Source: Curvibacter sp. PD_MW3
GTDB lineage: Bacteria; Pseudomonadota; Gammaproteobacteria; Burkholderiales; Burkholderiaceae_C
Direction of reading: 5' to 3'
DNA: 64,000 nucleotides
Assembly: GCA_002633085.1 (NCBI GenBank)
Contig: NSIV01000002.1
Span: 231,602-295,601 of the forward strand
Part shown: one piece after another, positions 58,543 through 64,000 of the stretch
Numbering within the stretch: position 1 is the stretch's first letter
How the letters are laid out: each line of letters begins with the position of its first letter
The notes under the pieces: generated by a model
What the model saw: the letters and a program-made list of their open reading frames with translations, nothing else
The model's database searches: none
Told to the model about the DNA's origin: nothing
Position numbers and translations under genes: made by a program

Positions 58543-59373
58543 ATGAGCACATCTTGCTCTCCCACCTGTGGCTGCGCCAGCGCTGAGACCAGTGTGGCAG
58601 CCATCACAGACAACATCGTGGCCCGCATCAATGGCGTAGCACTGCACAGTGCGGATCAAATGCTGTCGGTTGACGAACTGCGTCAGCGGGCTTACACCGA
58701 ACTGCTGCGTCAGGCCGCTCAGAGCCGCGGCCTGCTGGCAGCGGACGATGTGGCAGCGGCCGACGGCATTGCCAGTGAGGCTGCGAGCAGCGCGATCGAG
58801 CAGTTGCTCGAGCAAAGCCTGCAGGTTCCCGAGCCCTCAGATGAAGCCTGTCGCCGCCATCACGCCGCTCATGCCGCCAGCTACCGGGTGGGCGAACGTG
58901 CCAACGTGCGTCACATCCTCTTTGCCGTCACGCCGGGGGTGGATGTCAAGGCCTTGCGTCTGCGCGCTGAAAGCGCTCTGCTTGACGTGCGCAGCCACGA
59001 CGGCCAGGCTGACCCTTTTGCCGACGTGGCACGTCAGCTCTCCAACTGTCCGAGCGGGCAGGAAGGCGGCACACTGGGCTGGCTGACAGCGCAGGACTGT
59101 GCACCCGAGTTCGCACGCGAAATCTTCGGCCACGCAGAAGTCGGTGTACTGCCGCGCCTGGTGCACAGCCGCTTCGGCCTGCATGTGGTTGAGGTGCTGG
59201 AGCGCGACGCAGGTGAAGATCCACCCTTTGAAGCCGTGCGCGGTGCGGTGGCCATGGCGCTTCGCCAGCAATCCTATGTGACCGCACTACGTCAGTTCTT
59301 GAGCCTGTTGGCCGGGCAGGCTCATATGGAAGGCGTGGACCTTGACGGCGCTGACACACCGCTGGTGCAGTGA
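58543..59373 (+). CDS. PpiC-type (parvulin) peptidyl-prolyl isomerase, nar-associated
   Basis: NVRHILFAVTPGVD...CPSGQEGGTLGWL...FGLHVVEVLER; no signal peptide; N-terminal CSPTCGC. Confidence 0.88.
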   Translation: MSTSCSPTCGCASAETSVAAITDNIVARINGVALHSADQMLSVDELRQRAYTELLRQAAQSRGLLAADDVAAADGIASEAASSAIEQLLEQSLQVPEPSDEACRRHHAAHAASYRVGERANVRHILFAVTPGVDVKALRLRAESALLDVRSHDGQADPFADVARQLSNCPSGQEGGTLGWLTAQDCAPEFAREIFGHAEVGVLPRLVHSRFGLHVVEVLERDAGEDPPFEAVRGAVAMALRQQSYVTALRQFLSLLAGQAHMEGVDLDGADTPLVQ

Positions 59374-59380
59374 TATGGCA

Positions 59381-59470
59381 CGCCCCCAGGCTGCGCTCCC
59401 TACGTTTGCTACGCCACCCTCCTTGCAGGGGGCAACGCCAGCGGCTCGGCAGAGCCGGTTCCACGGCGTT
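59381..59470. repeat. Intergenic nested-hairpin repeat-like element
   Basis: GCCCCC...GGGGGC, AACGCC...GGCGTT enclosing CGGCTC-GGCA-GAGCCG; sequence style typical of Comamonadaceae intergenic repeats. Confidence 0.55.
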
Positions 59471-59540
59471 CTGCGGCTAAGCTTCCTCATGCAAAACGTA
59501 GTGGAAGCAGCCAGTCGCACACTCTCAGACCCATTGATCC

Positions 59541-60281
59541 ATGCCTGACGAACTGCTGGAGCGCCTGCGTCGTTTTCACGACCACACGTTTCCTGGCATC
59601 CAGGAACAGTTCCAGGATCTGGTGACGCAGGGACAACACCCGACCATTCTTTTCATCGGCTGCTCCGACTCGCGGCTGGTGCCCTATCTGCTGACTGGTA
59701 CCGGGCCAGGCGACCTGTTCATAGTGCGCAATGTCGGCGCCTTCGTGCCACCCTACGATGGTTCAGCCGGCTTTCACGGCACCGCCGCTGCCATCGAGTT
59801 TGCTGTCATCAACCTGCAGGTCTCGCACGTTGTGGTGTGCGGCCACAGCCACTGCGGCGGCATTCGCGCACTTTACGAAGGTGCCCCAGCCCAAGCCATC
59901 AATCTGTCGGCCTGGTTGGAGCTGGGCCGCGAAGCGGCGCTACCGGTCCAGGTCACCCCCGAAGCCTTACGCCGCACCGAGCAGCGCGCCGTCATTCTTC
60001 AGCTGGAGCGCTTGATGGGCTACCCCATGGTGCGTGAACGGGTTGAGCAGGGCAAGCTGGCCCTGCATGGCTGGCATTACGTGATCGAAGAGGGTGAGGT
60101 TCACGTGTTCGACGTCAAGAGCGGCGAGTTCGTGCCAGCTTCCAGCGCCTTGCACAGCGGCACCGGCCCGTATGCCATGCCGGAGGACACCATGTCCAGC
60201 CCGCTGTTCAACGAGATCGACGAAAGCTACCACCAACTGCAGCCAGTCACCAAGTCTGACTGCTCATGCGGCAAAGCCTGA
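59541..60281 (+). CDS. Beta-carbonic anhydrase
   Basis: ILFIGCSDSRLVPYLLTGTGPGDLFIVRNVGAFVPP, VVVCGHSHCGGIRAL. Confidence 0.95.
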   Translation: MPDELLERLRRFHDHTFPGIQEQFQDLVTQGQHPTILFIGCSDSRLVPYLLTGTGPGDLFIVRNVGAFVPPYDGSAGFHGTAAAIEFAVINLQVSHVVVCGHSHCGGIRALYEGAPAQAINLSAWLELGREAALPVQVTPEALRRTEQRAVILQLERLMGYPMVRERVEQGKLALHGWHYVIEEGEVHVFDVKSGEFVPASSALHSGTGPYAMPEDTMSSPLFNEIDESYHQLQPVTKSDCSCGKA

Positions 60282-60481
60282 ACCTGTTCAAAACCTGGGT
60301 GGCCGTGCGTCCCGAAGCTACGGGCCACGTTTGTACGGCCGCACGCAGCAGTTGACACGGCAGCCCGCCAGAGACTGGCCTCTTCGGGCAACGGCTCTTT
60401 CTTGATCTGTGTCATGCAAGCGGCATGAGAACGCGCTATGCTTGATTCGGATTCTCACCCTGTCACTTACGGAGAACGAAC

Positions 60482-60793
60482 ATGCCCCAACTCACCAGCG
60501 CCCACAAAGATAAATTGATGGCCGACCTGCACGTCATGATTGCCGATGCGGAAGAATTGCTGCGCGTGACGGCCGACCAGGCCAGCGGCAACGCTGCCGA
60601 AGTGCGCGGCCGCATCCAGGGCCGCCTGCAGCAGGCACGCACCGAGTTGGCCCAGTTGCAAGGTGCGGCGGTGGCTCAGGTCAAGGCGGCAGGCCATGCT
60701 GCTGATGAGTTCGTGCACGAAAACCCCTGGAAATCGGTCGGCGTTGCTGCCGGCATCGGCTTGGTGATCGGCCTGTTGATCGGCCGTCGCTAA
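60482..60793 (+). CDS. DUF883/ElaB/YqjD-like protein
   Basis: VHENPWKSVGVAAGIGLVIGLLIGRR C-terminal anchor. Confidence 0.92.
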   Translation: MPQLTSAHKDKLMADLHVMIADAEELLRVTADQASGNAAEVRGRIQGRLQQARTELAQLQGAAVAQVKAAGHAADEFVHENPWKSVGVAAGIGLVIGLLIGRR

Positions 60794-60798
60794 ACGCC

Positions 60799-61200
60799 AT
60801 GGCAAACGCTGACGGGGGGTTGTTTGCTTCGGTCCGCCAGTTGCTGGCAACCGGGGTCGAGACCCTGCGCGTCCGGCTGGAGTTGCTGAGCACCGAAGTT
60901 GAACAGGAAAAAATTCGCCTGTTCGATGCCGTGCTCTGGGCCGGTCTGGCCCTGCTGCTGCTGGGCATGGGACTGCTGTTCCTGTGCGGTTTGATCGTGG
61001 TCCTGTTGTGGGATCAGCATCGGCTGCTCGCCCTCGGCGGCCTCACCGTGGTCTTTCTTGGCAGCGGTTACTGGGTGTTGCAGATCGCGCGCACGAGACT
61101 GCGCGCGCCTGGTGGTCTGTTCGCCAGCAGCGTGGCCGAACTGGAGCGTGACCGCTCCGAATTGGCCCGCGAACGTGCCGGCCTGGATGAGGCGGAATGA
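60799..61200 (+). CDS. YqjE/phage-holin-family-like membrane protein
   Basis: LLSTEVEQEKIRLFDAVLWAGLALLLLGMGLLFLCGLIVVLLWD. Confidence 0.85.
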   Translation: MANADGGLFASVRQLLATGVETLRVRLELLSTEVEQEKIRLFDAVLWAGLALLLLGMGLLFLCGLIVVLLWDQHRLLALGGLTVVFLGSGYWVLQIARTRLRAPGGLFASSVAELERDRSELARERAGLDEAE

Positions 61201-61201
61201 C

Positions 61202-61519
61202 ATGTCCGGTGCGGCACGTTCACGTGAAGCGGAACTGGCGGCACGCCAGCAGCAACTGCTGATCCGCAGCGCCGAACTGCGCGTCACCTTGGCACATCAA
61301 TCTCAAACCTTGCAAGGGCCGTTGGCCTTGGCCGACCAGGCCGTCAGCAGCGTCCATTGGCTGCGCAGCCATCCACAGTGGCCGTTGGGCGCCCTGTTGC
61401 TGCTGGCCGTATTACGCCCACGCCGGGCGCTGGTCTGGGCAGGCCGGCTGTGGTGGGGCTGGGGCCTGTACCAGCGGACACGCAGCTGGCTGGCACGCGG
61501 CGAGCGCAAAGCCCCATAA
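61202..61519 (+). CDS. YqjK-like hypothetical protein
   Basis: Follows YqjD/YqjE; RSREAELAARQQQLLIRSAELRVTLAHQSQ. Confidence 0.7.
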   Translation: MSGAARSREAELAARQQQLLIRSAELRVTLAHQSQTLQGPLALADQAVSSVHWLRSHPQWPLGALLLLAVLRPRRALVWAGRLWWGWGLYQRTRSWLARGERKAP

Positions 61520-61536
61520 CGGCTGCGACCGGCGCC

Positions 61537-61941
61537 CTATCCCAAACGCACCGGCAACCCTTGCGCATCAAAAGGCAGGTAACTGCCCAGCACCCCGCGC
61601 TTGACGTCTTCCACCATGCGCTGGAGCAGCGTATCGGCATCCTGGCTGCTGGGTGCACGACCACCACTGCCCGACATGCCGGCAACGAACACGAGCACCC
61701 AGGGCTGACCGAACTGACGTGCCTCTTCGGCCAGTGCCGTAAACGAGACAATTTCTTCCGGTGTCTTGTCCACGCACATCAGCGGCACCAACGCGCCACC
61801 TTGACCCGCCTCAAATTTGGCCGCCTGCTCAGGTGTGCTGTCTTCCGGCAATTCAGCCGAGGCAAAAACGAAAAGCAGACGCTGTGGCTCGGGCTGTTGC
61901 CGTGCAACGGCGAGCAGGTCATCAAAAGAGGAGATATTCAT
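61537..61941 (-). CDS. Conserved hypothetical protein, divergent from class II RNR gene
   Basis: MNISSFDDLLAVARQQPEPQRLLFVFASAELPEDSTPEQAAKFEAGQGGALVPLMCVDKTPEE. Confidence 0.75.
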   Translation of the reverse strand: MNISSFDDLLAVARQQPEPQRLLFVFASAELPEDSTPEQAAKFEAGQGGALVPLMCVDKTPEEIVSFTALAEEARQFGQPWVLVFVAGMSGSGGRAPSSQDADTLLQRMVEDVKRGVLGSYLPFDAQGLPVRLG

Positions 61942-61943
61942 AC

Positions 61944-61957
61944 TTGATTTTCGTCAA
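61944..61957. promoter_or_regulatory. FNR-like box in RNR divergent promoter region
   Basis: TTGAT-TTTC-GTCAA, 9/10 to consensus. Confidence 0.65.
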
Positions 61958-62090
61958 GGCAGTGCCACACTTACACAATATCTGCCGCAAAACGGGCTGT
62001 GCGCACTAGGCGCACAAGGTTTGTGGCAGGTCAAACAGCAAAGCTGACCTGACTTTAGCATCGTGCAGAAATGACGAGGAGTAATGATTC

Positions 62091-64000
62091 ATGACCGACA
62101 CCACGCAGAGCCCGCAAGTCAGCACCCAGACCCTGCCCCCCCAGTCCATCAGCGAAGAAGTGCTGCTGGAGAAATACGCCAAAGGCGATGAACACAGCAT
62201 CCTGCAGGTCAACCAGCGCGTGGCGCACGCACTGGGAGGGCCGTTTCCTGCATGCCCTGCAGCAGGGCTTTTTGCCGGCCGGACGCATCCAGTCTGCAGC
62301 CGGCACGGACCTGACGGCCACGCTGATCAACTGCTTCGTGCAACCGGTGGGCGACTCGATCGCGCACGACGACGAAGGCCACCCCGGCATCTACGTGGCG
62401 CTGATGGAAGCGGCCGAGACCATGCGCCGCGGTGGCGGCGTGGGCTATGACTTTTCCCGCATCCGCCCGCGCGGCGCCTGGGTGGGCAGCACGCAAAGCA
62501 GCGCCTCCGGCCCGGTGAGCTACATGCGCGTGTACGACCGCTCCTGCGAGACGGTGGAGTCCGCCGGCAGCCGGCGTGGCGCGCAGATGGGTGTGCTCCG
62601 TTGCGACCACCCCGACATCGAGGAATTCATCCACGCCAAGGACAGCGGCGATCTGCGGAACTTCAACATTTCGGTCGGCGTGACCGACACCTTCATGCAG
62701 GCGGTAGAAAACGACACCGAATTCGAGCTGGTGCACCGCGCGGAAGCTGGCATGGCCCAGAAAGATGCTGGCGCCTATTACGCCAGTGAACGTGGCCTGT
62801 GGATCTACCGCAAGGTGCGCGCACGCGACCTGTGGGAGCAGGTGATGCGCTCCACCTATGACCACGCCGAACCTGGCGTTCTGTTCATCGACACCATCAA
62901 CCGCGACAACAACCTCTCCTACTGCGAGGCCATTGCCAGCACCAACCCCTGTGCCGAACAGCCCTTGCCACCTTATGGTTGCTGCTGCCTGGGCTCGATC
63001 GACCTGACACGCTTCATACGTGAACCCTTCGACGACAAGACCCATTTCGACTTTGCCGGCTTCTCGGAGCTCTGCCGCATCGCCACGCGCATGCTTGACA
63101 ACGTGCTGGACGTGACCGTCTGGCCGCTGCCGCAACAGCAACAGGAGATGCGCAACAAGCGTCGCATCGGTCTGGGCTTCACCGGTCTGGGCGATGCACT
63201 GGTCATGCTGGGCCTGCGCTACGACAGCCAGCCGGCGCGCGACATGGCACGCAAGATTTCCGAAACCATGCGGGATGCGGCCTACGATGCCTCCAATGAA
63301 CTGGCGCGCGAACGCGGCGCCTTCCCACTCTTCAACGCCGACATGTACCTGAGCAGCCCGCGCTTTGCTTCACGCCTGCCGGCGGCGCTGAAGGAGAAGA
63401 TCCGCAAACACGGCCTGCGCAACTCGCACCTGTTGTCCATCGCACCGACCGGCACCATCAGCTTGGCCTTCGCCGACAACGCCAGCAACGGTATCGAGCC
63501 GGCTTTCAGCTGGCATTACACGCGCAAGAAGCGCATGCCCGACGGCAGCCTGAAGGAATATGCGGTAGAAGACCACGCCTGGCGCCTGTACCGTCACCTC
63601 AAGGGTGAAAACGCCCCGTTGACACCGGCCTTCGTCACGGCACTGGAGATGAGCGCGCAAGACCATGCCGCGATGGTCGCCGCGGTGGCGCCGTGCATCG
63701 ACACCGCCATATCCAAGACCGTCAACGTACCGGCCGACTACCCCTATGCCGATTTCCAGGATCTTTACCTACAGGCCTGGAAATCGGGGCTCAAGGGCTT
63801 GGCCACCTACCGGCCCAATGCGGTGCTGGGCTCGGTGCTCAGCGTCACGCCCACGGCCGCACCGCTGCAGATCGATGATGCCAACCAGCGGCTGGCGCTG
63901 GAGCGCCTGCCGGCACCGGTCTTGTCTTCCCTGCGCTGGCCAGGCCGGCCCGAGTTGCCTGGCGGCAACCCGGCTTGGAGCTTCATGGTGCACCACCCCT
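62091..64000 (+). pseudogene. Adenosylcobalamin-dependent (class II) ribonucleotide reductase; frame change near 62233; truncated by window end
   Basis: Frame of ATG 62091 encodes [29 protein letters not shown]; the +1-offset frame from 62233 encodes [42 protein letters not shown]...[24 protein letters not shown]... open to the window end. Confidence 0.75.

Noticed and set aside
60403-60416. Additional FNR-like site TTGATCTGTGTCAT upstream of the DUF883 gene
   Set aside because: Only 8/10 with a poor right half-site and no anaerobic rationale.
62200-62260. Programmed ribosomal frameshift in RNR
   Set aside because: No slippery heptamer or downstream pseudoknot is evident, and the protein appears to lack residues at the junction, which fits a deletion better.

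Overview
GC-rich bacterial chromosome segment of Burkholderiales/Comamonadaceae character (lineage inferred from gene content and repeat type). It is almost entirely protein-coding. I saw no rRNA or tRNA gene, CRISPR array or recognisable transposase, but I ran no covariance-model or repeat search. Main blocks: (1) glnS, then an AT-richer OLD/TOPRIM-type ATPase-nuclease gene with an ATGA overlap to a DUF427 gene, followed by an NYN+LOTUS-like gene and a GIY-YIG-like gene (3.6-7.0 kb). (2) A tandem pair of membrane GGDEF genes. (3) A predicted exported flavodoxin, an SRAP-family protein with unusual catalytic residues, and a single ORF joining a Bug/TctC-type binding protein to a DUF900-type alpha/beta hydrolase. 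(4) Mixed housekeeping genes (YeeE pair, MCP, DHH phosphoesterase, RbgA/YlqF, gshA, NUDIX, SDRs). (5) A tightly packed minus-strand cluster (FAD oxidoreductase, DUF1365, CFA-synthase-like, chalcone-isomerase-like, MFS, DUF3833, SDR, NTF2-like) divergent from a LitR/CarH-like B12-domain MerR regulator, with two 17-bp operator-like palindromes 63 bp apart in the AT-rich intergenic region. (6) dusC, a PAS hybrid kinase and an RluA-type gene. (7) A full nitrate respiration locus narXL-narK1-narK2-narGHJI-ppiC plus carbonic anhydrase. (8) YqjD/E/K-like genes and a class II ribonucleotide reductase that changes frame near 62233 and runs off the window. Observations outside standard annotation: a degenerate ~60-nt repeat family with four copies, one of which bridges two genes of the minus-strand cluster; three FNR-like boxes; and several strong palindromes at promoters. 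All family calls are from reading motifs, not from database searches.
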